A stretch of DNA of 37,697 nucleotides from Draconibacterium orientale (GTDB lineage: Bacteria; Bacteroidota; Bacteroidia; Bacteroidales; UBA1556): the NCBI GenBank assembly GCA_020718275.1, contig DYSI01000008.1, positions 1 to 37,697 of the forward strand, given 5' to 3'. The position numbers and the translations under genes were made by a program. Below the pieces are notes generated by a model. It had not been told where the DNA came from. It was given only the letters and a program-made list of their open reading frames with translations, and did no database searches. Of the stretch, positions 28,296 to 36,475 are shown piece after piece (position 1 is the first letter of the stretch; each line of letters opens with the position of its first letter).

Positions 28296-28435
28296 AAGGA
28301 CACTTAATTCAGACCCAAAAGTGATACTCTCACTTTTTTGGAACCTATACCGGTCTGTCCTTATCAGGTTCCTTACAATTTATCTTACTCGCTTTAATAG
28401 TACTTAATCTTACGATTCGCTACCATAAAAAGCGG
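28296..28435 (-). ncRNA. candidate structured RNA or leader with pseudoknot
   Basis: On the minus strand, arms GGAACCT (28372-28366) and AGGTTCC (28346-28340) enclose a 19-nt loop that contains AAGGACAGACC. Downstream, GGTCTG (28315-28310) and TCCTT (28300-28296) are complementary to that loop in the order needed for a pseudoknot, and a hairpin AAAAGTGA/TCACTTTT (28337-28317) lies between. Nearer the 5' end, AATC-GTAA-GATT (28427-28416) can form a GNRA-loop hairpin. A good promoter lies just upstream (28439-28468). It may be a leader of rpsL or a separate small RNA, and I do not recognise a known family. The ends are estimates. Confidence 0.45.
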
Positions 28436-28438
28436 CTG

Positions 28439-28468
28439 CAAAGATAAACATTATTTTTATTTTACAAA
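28439..28468 (-). promoter_or_regulatory. far promoter (P1) reading through the structured region toward rpsL
   Basis: On the minus strand, TTTG (28468-28465), 18 bp, then TATCTTTG (28446-28439), followed by a GC-rich CAGCCGC. This fits the Bacteroidota consensus well. The predicted start is near 28432-28435, about 340 bp from rpsL. Confidence 0.65.
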
Positions 28469-28650
28469 TCTTTTTATCAAAATTATTTGAATTATTTTAT
28501 CCACTTGTCTATTTAGCTGATAAAGTCACCACTAGCTTCATTATTCTCCCTAGTTTTAAAAGTTTTTCACCACATGATTTGTCGTTCCATTTGAAAAAGC
28601 GATCCCTTTTCCATCCTGAATTATACATTAATTACTGACAATGCCCCCTC

Positions 28651-28670
28651 ATAGGGAACCCTTGCCCTAT
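28651..28670. promoter_or_regulatory. small hairpin upstream of the S41 protease promoter
   Basis: ATAGGG and CCCTAT form 6-bp arms around AACCCTTG. It sits about 60-80 bp upstream of the weak -7 box of the protease gene. It could be an operator dyad, with no further support. Confidence 0.25.
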
Positions 28671-28732
28671 TAATATTTCCCTTTTGTAACATTTTATAAC
28701 AATTGCTTTGGGCTTACCGATGATTATTTTTT

Positions 28733-28740
28733 TATTTTCG
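28733..28740 (+). promoter_or_regulatory. weak -7 element of the S41 protease gene
   Basis: TATTTTCG matches TAnnTTTG at five of six fixed positions, 22 bp before the ATG. A TTTG lies about 22 bp upstream, slightly beyond the usual spacing. Confidence 0.35.
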
Positions 28741-28762
28741 CTCTCCATTTTTAATTAAAATT

Positions 28763-30868
28763 ATGAGAAGCATTATCATCAAAGTTGTGGCGTTACTTTT
28801 GCCAATTGCATTAATAGCCGCTTACAAAACCTATACTGAAGACCAAAAAGATAAGGAGAAAATTGTCCTTGAACTTTTAATGAGTGGACTAAAATATGCC
28901 CATTATGACAATATTCCAGTGGATGATCAATTTTCGGAAAAAGTATTCGATTCCTATATCGAAGGCATTGATTATACCAAAAAATTTCTACTTGAATCAG
29001 ATTATACTCAGTTGAAAGCTTACCGTCTCCAGTTGGATGACCAACTCAATGCACTCAATCTCGACTTTTTTGACTTATCATACAGTATTCTCACCAAACG
29101 CATCAGCGAAGTAGAAGCACTTTATGAAAATATTTTAAGTGAACCCTTTCAATTTGACCTTAACGACGAACTCGAGTTGGATGATAAGAAAAACAGTTTT
29201 GCTAAAAGCAAGGACGAGCTTAAAGATTCGTGGCGTAAATCGCTAAAATATCAAGTGATGCTTGAAATGGTAACTCAGCTCGAAATTCAAGAAGCTGCTG
29301 CTGAAAAAAAGGATACATCTATCGCAATTAAAGACTTCACAACTATTGAAAAGGAAGCCCGCGAAAAAGTTAAGAAACGCAATCAAGATTATCTTCATCG
29401 ATTATCTCAAATGGAAAGAAAAGACTTTTTTTCCTTGTATCTTAACTCAGTCAGCGCTTGCTTTGATCCTCACACCAACTATTTTCCTCCAAAGGACAAA
29501 GAAGATTTTGACATTGCCATGAGCGGGCAATTAGAAGGAATTGGAGCTACCTTGCAAGAAAAAGACGGCTTTATTAAAGTGGTTCAAATCATGCCAGGAA
29601 GCCCTTCTTATAAACAAGGTGAATTAAAAGCGGGCGACTTAATTTTAAAAGTTACTCAAGAAAATGGTGAAACCGTTGAAATATCGGGGATGCGTATTGA
29701 CAAAGCGGTAACCTATATCCGTGGTAAAAAAGGAACTACTGTTAAACTCACAGTGAAAACCGTGGAAGGTGATATTAAGCAAATCAGCATTGTACGGGAT
29801 ATCGTGGTAATTGAAGAAACTTATGCTAAATCAGCCATTATAAAAAGCCCCAGCTCCAATAAAAACATTGGATACATCTATTTGCCTTCATTCTATGTCA
29901 ACTTTAATGAAAAAGGAGGGGGACGTAGGTGCTCAGATGATGTAAGAAAAGAAGTAATCAAGTTAAAAAATCAGGGTATCGACGGTCTCATTATCGATCT
30001 TAGAAACGATGGAGGGGGTAGCCTCCCCGACGTGGTTACCATGGCAGGCTTGTTTATACCCACTGGCCCAATCGTACAAGTGCGACAAAAAACAGGAGCT
30101 CCCGAAATCTTAAGCGATAATGATCCTTCAGTTCTTTATGACGGTCCGATGGCCGTAATGGTAAATTCAAACAGTGCATCAGCCTCAGAAATTTTTGCTG
30201 GTGCTCTCCAAGATTATGGAAGAGCCGTCATTATTGGTGGTCAAAAATCCTTTGGAAAGGGAACAGTTCAACGTTTTATTGATTTAGATGAAATTGTAAA
30301 TGGAAATTACAACACTTACAAACCCTTTGGAGCATTGAAACTTACCTTCCAAAAGTTTTATAGAATTACAGGGGAAAGCACCCAGCTCAAAGGTGTGGTA
30401 CCAGATATTATCTTACCTGATCAGTACAAATACATAAAATATGGTGAAGCCGAACTCGATCATCATTTAGACTGGGATAAAATCAACACCACCCAATACC
30501 AACCGACTAACTCAATACAAAAAAAGAAGGATATTGTGACTAAAAGCACCAAAAGAATTAAGAGCAACAATACCTTTAGTCTTCTTGAGCAACAAGCTAA
30601 GTCAGTAAAAAAGTACCAAGATCAAACCCTTGTAAGCTTAAACTTAACGCAATACCGAGCCGAAATGGCGAAACGAAAACAAGAGAATGACTTGTATAAA
30701 AATCTTTTCACCGACACTACCTTATTAATGGTGTCTCCTCTTAAAATTGACATGGAATTTATTGCCTCGGATACTGCAAAAGTGAAATCGGCCAATGAAT
30801 GGCATAAAAAGCTGAAAGCCGACCCCTATTTATTAGAAAGTGTTGAAGTTGTAACTGAATTAAAATAG
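28763..30868 (+). CDS. prc: carboxy-terminal processing (tail-specific) protease, S41 family
   Basis: This is a Prc/Tsp-type serine protease of the envelope that trims or degrades proteins from the C-terminus. The 701-residue protein has a hydrophobic N-terminal segment (about 5-20, signal or anchor), a helical Prc-like N-domain (about 30-240), a PDZ domain (about 250-330, GQLEGIGATLQ), and the S41 core. The catalytic Ser-Lys dyad is read as S473 in NSASASE and K499 in FGKGTVQ, with Q503 also kept. The long C-terminal region resembles the DUF3340 extension of Prc. It is followed by cysH after 6 bp. Confidence 0.94.
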   Translation: MRSIIIKVVALLLPIALIAAYKTYTEDQKDKEKIVLELLMSGLKYAHYDNIPVDDQFSEKVFDSYIEGIDYTKKFLLESDYTQLKAYRLQLDDQLNALNLDFFDLSYSILTKRISEVEALYENILSEPFQFDLNDELELDDKKNSFAKSKDELKDSWRKSLKYQVMLEMVTQLEIQEAAAEKKDTSIAIKDFTTIEKEAREKVKKRNQDYLHRLSQMERKDFFSLYLNSVSACFDPHTNYFPPKDKEDFDIAMSGQLEGIGATLQEKDGFIKVVQIMPGSPSYKQGELKAGDLILKVTQENGETVEISGMRIDKAVTYIRGKKGTTVKLTVKTVEGDIKQISIVRDIVVIEETYAKSAIIKSPSSNKNIGYIYLPSFYVNFNEKGGGRRCSDDVRKEVIKLKNQGIDGLIIDLRNDGGGSLPDVVTMAGLFIPTGPIVQVRQKTGAPEILSDNDPSVLYDGPMAVMVNSNSASASEIFAGALQDYGRAVIIGGQKSFGKGTVQRFIDLDEIVNGNYNTYKPFGALKLTFQKFYRITGESTQLKGVVPDIILPDQYKYIKYGEAELDHHLDWDKINTTQYQPTNSIQKKKDIVTKSTKRIKSNNTFSLLEQQAKSVKKYQDQTLVSLNLTQYRAEMAKRKQENDLYKNLFTDTTLLMVSPLKIDMEFIASDTAKVKSANEWHKKLKADPYLLESVEVVTELK

Positions 30869-30874
30869 TTAAAT

Positions 30875-31585
30875 ATGCACCTTAATCAACAATCCGTCGA
30901 GGAATTAAATAAACTTGTTGCACCTTTGAATGCTCAAGAAATAGTTAACTTTTTTAATCAAAATTGGAATGAGGAAATCGTCTTTGGAACCAGTTTAGGC
31001 GCTGAAGACCAAGTAATAACGCATTTGATATACAATAGCGAAAAGAAATGTCAGATTTTTACTTTAGATACTGGGCGCATCTTTCCTGAAACCTATAATT
31101 TACTCGATAGCACCGTTAAAAAATACAAGCTTCAAATCCATGTATATTCTCCAGATTCAAGTGAATTGGAAGCAATGGTATTGAACCACGGTATAAATTT
31201 ATTTTACGAAAGTGTTGAAAATAGAAAGCTTTGCTGCCAAATACGCAAACTCAATCCACTTAAAAGAGCCATTGAAGGTAAGAATGCATGGTTTACTGGT
31301 TTGCGTCGATCGCAATCGATTACCAGAACTGAGATGCAAAAGGTGGAATGGGATGCCCTAAACCAGAGTATTAAAATAAATCCTTTGATTGATTGGACTG
31401 AGGCTGACGTTTGGAACTATATTAAAACCCATAAAATTCCGTACAATACCTTGCACGACCAAGGTTTTCCCAGCATTGGTTGCCAACCTTGTACCCGGGC
31501 AATCATTGAAGGTGAGGATGTAAGAGCTGGAAGATGGTGGTGGGAAAACCCCGACACCCGTGAATGTGGTTTGCACAAAAAATAG
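30875..31585 (+). CDS. cysH: phosphoadenylyl/adenylyl-sulfate reductase (CysH family), Fe-S type
   Basis: This enzyme reduces activated sulfate (APS or PAPS) to sulfite in assimilatory sulfur metabolism. The 236-residue protein has VFGTSLGAEDQV near residue 36 in the nucleotide-binding region, a CC pair at 120-121 and CxxC at 203-206, which together mark a [4Fe-4S] cluster and favour APS as substrate. The catalytic Cys is C231 in the terminal ECGLHKK. There is no cysD, cysN or sulfite reductase nearby. Its 6-bp spacing to the protease suggests shared transcription, without an obvious functional link. Confidence 0.93.
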   Translation: MHLNQQSVEELNKLVAPLNAQEIVNFFNQNWNEEIVFGTSLGAEDQVITHLIYNSEKKCQIFTLDTGRIFPETYNLLDSTVKKYKLQIHVYSPDSSELEAMVLNHGINLFYESVENRKLCCQIRKLNPLKRAIEGKNAWFTGLRRSQSITRTEMQKVEWDALNQSIKINPLIDWTEADVWNYIKTHKIPYNTLHDQGFPSIGCQPCTRAIIEGEDVRAGRWWWENPDTRECGLHKK

Positions 31586-31593
31586 CGTAGCGT

Positions 31594-32256
31594 TTAATCT
31601 TTCTTTTTAAACTTGCCAGCCTTCCATGCTTCTATAAACTGAGCCCATGCAAAGGGGTTAAGGAATTGATAAGGCATATATTGCCCATTATAGTATGACT
31701 TATTAATAATTTGTTGCATTTGATGTCGATAATTCATTGACCCATCCATGGGCATATACTCCCCTCTTTCTCTCAACTCTTGAAGGGTAAGGTTTTTTAT
31801 TGCCCTATCGTAATCGTCTTCCGGAATTACAATATTTACAATGGCTTGCTCAAGTGCAGCTAAAGAGGGCCAAGGATAAATAACAGTTTCCATTAACAAA
31901 ATGGTATCTGTTTGCATCATTTGGATGAGCGTATATCGAGTAGAACTAAGAGTATCTGGAATTTTATATCGAGCCGTTCGATATCCAATGGATGTAAATT
32001 GAATAACATCTCCAGCTTTTGCTACCATAGAAAAGAATCCATTATAATCTGAAGATGTTCCATAATAGGTTCCTACAATCTGAATCCCGGCAAAAGGCAC
32101 TGGTTTTAAACTATCCCCTGTTACCACTACTCCTGAAAACTGTATCAAATGGGGCGTATTCTCATTCTCTTCCCATGGATATTTTATCTGTGAAAACCCA
32201 AAAAAAGAAAGTAGTAGTAAACTAAAGAGTATAGATGTCTTTTTACTTATTTGCAT
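31594..32256 (-). CDS. secreted protein with CarboxypepD_reg-like domain
   Basis: The 220-residue protein has a signal peptide (about 1-22, ending FGFSQ). Residues about 40-115 look like the carboxypeptidase regulatory-like beta-sandwich common in Bacteroidota envelope proteins (FSGVVVTGDSLKPVPFAGIQ, then YNGFFSMVAKAGDVIQFTSI and GYR). The C-terminal half (about 120-220) has no recognised domain, is Tyr/Met-rich and ends in lysines. It follows the OmpA genes by 41 bp on the same strand and is probably the last gene of that cluster. The precise function is unknown. Confidence 0.75.
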   Translation of the reverse strand: MQISKKTSILFSLLLLSFFGFSQIKYPWEENENTPHLIQFSGVVVTGDSLKPVPFAGIQIVGTYYGTSSDYNGFFSMVAKAGDVIQFTSIGYRTARYKIPDTLSSTRYTLIQMMQTDTILLMETVIYPWPSLAALEQAIVNIVIPEDDYDRAIKNLTLQELRERGEYMPMDGSMNYRHQMQQIINKSYYNGQYMPYQFLNPFAWAQFIEAWKAGKFKKKD

Positions 32257-32297
32257 TTTTGCTTAACTCAGACTTTTCAAATTTATTATATAGACCT

Positions 32298-34325
32298 CTA
32301 TTTATCGATGATTTTAAATTCTGATCTTCTATTTTTACCTCTTCCCTCCTGCTCAGTGTTATCGGCGACAGGTTTTGAATAACCAAATCCCATGTACTTC
32401 AATCGAGCTGAATCTATTCCTTTGCTTATCAAATAATCTACAACGGCTTTTGCTCTAGCTTCAGATAGTTGCTGATTGTATTCGTGCGTACCCACATTAT
32501 CGGTATGCCCTTCCACTTGAATTTTGAGACTGGGATATTCGTTCAATAAAATTGTCAGTCGATTCAATTCCGATACGGACTCATTGTTCAAGCTCGATTT
32601 ATCGTAATCGAAGAAAATATTATTAAGAGCAATACTTTTGCCCACTTCCACTTTCTTAAGATTGATGTTGAGCTGCATTTGTTTAAATGCTTGGTCTTGT
32701 TCGATGACGAAATTCTCACTGTGAAACAAATAGCCATTGGCGTTTACATTCATTCCATAATTATAACCCGAAGGTAACGAAATCATGTATTTTCCTGTCA
32801 ATGAGTTAGAGGTAAAGGCGGCAATCACTTTTCCAGTTTGATTATCGGTAAGTTCCAAAGACGCTTCAATGGCGACTTTTGTTACTTCATCCATCACAAA
32901 CCCGCTCAGAAGCGTTAACGAAGTTCCTCTTGCATTGGTTGTATTTACTTTATCATCTTTGATTTGGTTCGCTATGGTGACAGAATCTTTCCTCTCATCT
33001 TCGGTATAACTAATGACATAAATATCTTGATCCCCAAGCCCTTCCGTTCTGCGAGAAGAAACATAAGCACTCTTTCCAGAAGCAGAAAGTGCAAAAAACA
33101 CGTCGCTACCGGTATTGTTAATGGGATACCCCAAATTTTCAGGAGTGGACCATGTATTATTAATGAACGATGATCGAAATACATCAAAATCACCCATGCC
33201 TGAATGAGCATTACTACTAAAATAAATGGTTTTGCCATCGGGCATGCAAAAAACAGCGATTTCATCGCCTGATGTATTGACCTTAGCGCCTAAATTAATC
33301 GCTTCTCCCCACTTACCATCACTTTGTAAATCGGTATAATATATATCCTTACCTCCAAATCCTTTGGGACGATCGCTTACAAAAAACAATCGTTTACCAT
33401 TATAGGAATAGGAAGCTGATGATTCTTGGTACTTTGTATTAATGGGTTCAGGCAAGGCTACAGGGTCGGTCCAATCCTTTCCTTTTAAGATACTTTGAAA
33501 CAGATCACCACCATTAAAATCACGATATAAAATTAGCAATTGTCCATCGGGACTAATGCCCACTGGGGCGTCATGCCCTTCGGTATTAATTTTGGTGCCC
33601 ATATTTTTGTTAGGCAACCATTTTCCGTTTTGTCGGAGACTCCAATAGCTATCTTCATAAAACATCTGATCAGCTTCATTGCGAAAGCCGCCAGTGGTGT
33701 TAGGTCGGCGCGAAGTGTAAAACAGCATACTCTCATCCATGTTTACAACGACCCCATAATCAGGAAATTCACTATTAATATTGGGGCCTAAGTTCTCAAT
33801 GGTAACCGAAACAGGATTAGAAACCAATTGTTTACCTACATTACATTCTTGAATGGCCTGATTTATTCTGGGTTGTTGAGCTTTGTAGTTTTCAGGATCC
33901 AACCGATTCAAATAGATTTTGTAAAAAAAAATGGAAGAATCGAATTTTAGGGCCTGTTGATACGATTTGGCAATATTATAGTAAAGTCCATCACATAAAT
34001 TTTTATTCAGTGCTCTTGCTTTAAAAAGTGCTGTTAAAGACTTATCGGGCTGGTTTAATTCCAAGTAGCATTTCCCAATTTTATAATTCAATTCAGCACT
34101 ATTTGAATTAAAAGTATTTGCTATAATATACTTATTTAATGCTTGTTGCAAATAGCCATATCCCAAATTAAAATACATATCTCCATCTTCGATTTGTTGA
34201 ACCGCATCCTTGAATTCAGCTTTTTGATTTGGAAAGTATTCTTTAGAAAACGGAACCTCCTTTTGAGCATTTAAACCCCAAACCTGGAGAATAAATACCA
34301 TTAAAAGAAATGCCTTGTTCATCAT
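32298..34325 (-). CDS. PorE-like outer-membrane protein: TPR, beta-propeller, CRD and OmpA domains (second copy)
   Basis: The 675-residue protein has a signal peptide (about 1-20, ending LNAQ), then TPR-like helices (about 50-150), a PD40/WD40-like propeller (about 185-430, with SPDGQLLILY, DRPKGFGGKDIYY and MPDGKTIYFSS), a carboxypeptidase-regulatory domain (about 470-545) and a C-terminal OmpA peptidoglycan-binding domain (about 560-675, with EGHTDNVG, LSEARAKAVVDYL and NRRSEF). This order matches PorE, a periplasmic type IX secretion accessory protein, but related proteins exist outside secretion. It starts in the stop of the paralogue upstream (TAATG overlap). Confidence 0.88.
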   Translation of the reverse strand: MMNKAFLLMVFILQVWGLNAQKEVPFSKEYFPNQKAEFKDAVQQIEDGDMYFNLGYGYLQQALNKYIIANTFNSNSAELNYKIGKCYLELNQPDKSLTALFKARALNKNLCDGLYYNIAKSYQQALKFDSSIFFYKIYLNRLDPENYKAQQPRINQAIQECNVGKQLVSNPVSVTIENLGPNINSEFPDYGVVVNMDESMLFYTSRRPNTTGGFRNEADQMFYEDSYWSLRQNGKWLPNKNMGTKINTEGHDAPVGISPDGQLLILYRDFNGGDLFQSILKGKDWTDPVALPEPINTKYQESSASYSYNGKRLFFVSDRPKGFGGKDIYYTDLQSDGKWGEAINLGAKVNTSGDEIAVFCMPDGKTIYFSSNAHSGMGDFDVFRSSFINNTWSTPENLGYPINNTGSDVFFALSASGKSAYVSSRRTEGLGDQDIYVISYTEDERKDSVTIANQIKDDKVNTTNARGTSLTLLSGFVMDEVTKVAIEASLELTDNQTGKVIAAFTSNSLTGKYMISLPSGYNYGMNVNANGYLFHSENFVIEQDQAFKQMQLNINLKKVEVGKSIALNNIFFDYDKSSLNNESVSELNRLTILLNEYPSLKIQVEGHTDNVGTHEYNQQLSEARAKAVVDYLISKGIDSARLKYMGFGYSKPVADNTEQEGRGKNRRSEFKIIDK

Positions 34326-36430
34326 TATCTTGAAATAATTTCAAATTCAGTTCTACGGTTTTGTTGACGTCCTTCTTTGGTGGTATTGGATGCGATGGGT
34401 CGGTCAAATCCATAACCTTTATAGGTAAGGCGTTTTGAATCAATCCCTTTTAATACTAGATAATCCACAACAGCTTTAGCTCTTTGTTCGCTTAAGGTTT
34501 TATTTTTTGCTGCATTTCCAACATTATCTGTATGACCAGAAATTTCAATTTTCACATTGGGAGCGTTATTGAGTAAATTGATCAAATTTTGCAGTTCTGT
34601 TTCAGAGCTTTTTGTTAGGGTTGACTTGCCAGTTTCAAAGAAAACATTTTTCAAAACCACCTTATTCCCTACCTCAATTTTTTGAAGTTCAATATTTTTC
34701 ACCAATTCTACATAGCCCTTTGATGCGCCAACAGTGATGTTTTCGCTGAAAAATAAGAAGTTTTCGGCCTTTACAGAAATTGCATAATCTTTACCTGAAG
34801 GTAACGAAATTAAATAATTACCTGTGGTTTCAGCACTTGTAAAATTGGCTAAAACAGCGCCAGTAGCTAAATCAACCAATTCAATATTGGCAAATACAGG
34901 TTCCTTGGAAACTTTATCCGTGATAACCCCTTTTAATACAGTAAGATTGATGTTTTTAATTTCTTTTGGAGCTTCGGCACTTGGAAAGGGCAAAGGTTTA
35001 ACCTCTGAAATAATCCAATTTCCAGCATAATCAAGTTCAGGACTTTTAGCAACAGAGCTAAAAGTAACTTGGTAAATATCATGCAAACTACTGTCATTGC
35101 GAGTGGTGGATAGTAAAGCATGTTCCATATCAAAGCTTATAGAAAGCAAAATATCGTCATCGGGTGAGTTCACAGGAAATCCTAAATTTTCGGGTTCACT
35201 CCAGGTACTATCCTGATAAGTAATTTTAAAAACATCGAACCCACCCATGCTTTGGTGGCCATTGCTGCTAAAATAATAGGTTTTCCCATCAGGCAAAGCT
35301 ACCATTGAAACTTCATCAAAGGCACTGTTTACATTAGATGGCAATCGTTCAGGAGTTCCCCATTTACCATTGGCGTCGAGTTTGCATTTATATATATCAT
35401 GACCTCCAAATCCACCCAAACGATCCGAACTGTAGTAAAACTCAGTTTGGTCGTAAGAAAAACTTGCTGAGCTTTCGTGAGCTGAGGAGTTAATATTTTT
35501 ATTCAATTTTTTAGGAGAAGTCCATTTGTCGTTTTCAAATTTTGAAACAAACAAATCACCACCACCACTGCTTTTATAAACAATCAGCTGTCGTCCATCG
35601 GGGGTAAGCCCTGCTGAAGCTTCGTGTTGTGAACTATTAATGGGTTTGCCAATATTTTTAGGCTCTGACCAGGTTCCAGCACTGTCCTTTGAACTGATGT
35701 ACAGATCCTCATCATAATTTCCGTCTTGATCCATTGATTTACCCATGCCATTGGCCGATCTCCGAGTAAAAACCATAAGACTATCGTTGGAGGTAGCAAT
35801 GGCAGCGTATTCTACTTGATTAGTATTAATACTTATTGGTAATAACTCAATTTGAAATGGGGTTGGTTTGGCAACATTTTGCTTGGCCAAGTTTGCTTGA
35901 GCAATATGTCTTTTGATTAATTCATCCTTTTGCATTAGTTCATCAGAAGCAAAAAGCGAACGATATTTTTCATAACTTACAATTGCGGAATCAAACTGAT
36001 AATTTAGATGATAGCACCATCCAAGGTAGAACCATGCGTCGCGATGTTGCAAATCAATCTTCTTTGAAATATTACGAAATATAGGCAAAGCCTTTGAATA
36101 TTGCTTGTTTTCAAAATAAGCGCTTCCTAAACCATAACAGGTAGCCTCCGTATGAAGTCCACTATCGATGGCAGTTTTATAGGCTGCAATTGCCAAATCA
36201 AAACGCTTCGGCGATTGAGTAAGATATTTATCTGCTTTTGCAGCCCATATTTTTGCAAAAGCCAGCGAATCGATTGCTTTTACTTTTTTAGGTTTTTCTG
36301 TTTTTACCTCTTTTTGAATGCTATCTGGAACAGCTACTTGGGTTGAATCGGAAGACTGTGCATTGATAACCAACGCCACCGACATTAACACCATAATTAA
36401 AACGTATCTCATTGAATTAAATATATTCAT
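34325..36430 (-). CDS. PorE-like outer-membrane protein: TPR, beta-propeller, CRD and OmpA domains (first copy)
   Basis: The 701-residue protein has the same domain order as its neighbour: signal peptide (about 1-24, VINAQ), TPR-like helices (about 55-180), propeller (about 200-455, with DRLGGFGGHDIYKC and LPDGKTYYFSSNG), regulatory beta-sandwich (about 490-570) and OmpA domain (about 585-701, GHTDNVGNAAKNKTLSEQRA, NRRTEFEI). The shared order and C-terminal identity indicate a tandem duplication. The propeller and N-terminus have diverged, so the copies may bind different partners. It lies 45 bp after the TPR protein. Confidence 0.88.
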   Translation of the reverse strand: MNIFNSMRYVLIMVLMSVALVINAQSSDSTQVAVPDSIQKEVKTEKPKKVKAIDSLAFAKIWAAKADKYLTQSPKRFDLAIAAYKTAIDSGLHTEATCYGLGSAYFENKQYSKALPIFRNISKKIDLQHRDAWFYLGWCYHLNYQFDSAIVSYEKYRSLFASDELMQKDELIKRHIAQANLAKQNVAKPTPFQIELLPISINTNQVEYAAIATSNDSLMVFTRRSANGMGKSMDQDGNYDEDLYISSKDSAGTWSEPKNIGKPINSSQHEASAGLTPDGRQLIVYKSSGGGDLFVSKFENDKWTSPKKLNKNINSSAHESSASFSYDQTEFYYSSDRLGGFGGHDIYKCKLDANGKWGTPERLPSNVNSAFDEVSMVALPDGKTYYFSSNGHQSMGGFDVFKITYQDSTWSEPENLGFPVNSPDDDILLSISFDMEHALLSTTRNDSSLHDIYQVTFSSVAKSPELDYAGNWIISEVKPLPFPSAEAPKEIKNINLTVLKGVITDKVSKEPVFANIELVDLATGAVLANFTSAETTGNYLISLPSGKDYAISVKAENFLFFSENITVGASKGYVELVKNIELQKIEVGNKVVLKNVFFETGKSTLTKSSETELQNLINLLNNAPNVKIEISGHTDNVGNAAKNKTLSEQRAKAVVDYLVLKGIDSKRLTYKGYGFDRPIASNTTKEGRQQNRRTEFEIISR

Positions 36431-36475
36431 TTCTAATCTTTTTTCTAAGTTTTACACCAATTAAACTATTGTGCT

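Larger units (their letters stand above)
28093..28762. other. 670-bp divergent intergenic region between rpsL and the S41 protease
   Basis: The region holds no ORF that I can support; the only small plus-strand ATG frames are about 6-10 codons. On the minus strand it holds a near promoter (28150-28179), a 22-bp palindrome (28188-28209), a possible structured RNA (28296-28435) and a far promoter (28439-28468). On the plus side it holds a small hairpin (28651-28670) and a weak -7 box (28733-28740) before the protease gene. Confidence 0.7.

Noticed and set aside
28317-28337. AAAAGTGA/TCACTTTT hairpin as a plus-strand terminator
   Set aside because: There is no plus-strand gene upstream for it to end, and the T-run is mostly part of the stem. 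It fits better as part of the minus-strand structured segment.
28261-28450. tRNA, tmRNA, RNase P or SRP RNA in the rpsL upstream region
   Set aside because: No cloverleaf, no T-loop GGTTCRA in the right frame, and none of the diagnostic core motifs of those RNAs were found.
28650-28690. Short ORF beginning ATGCCCCCTCAT before the protease
   Set aside because: It is only about ten codons, with no family match, and lies in a likely promoter region.
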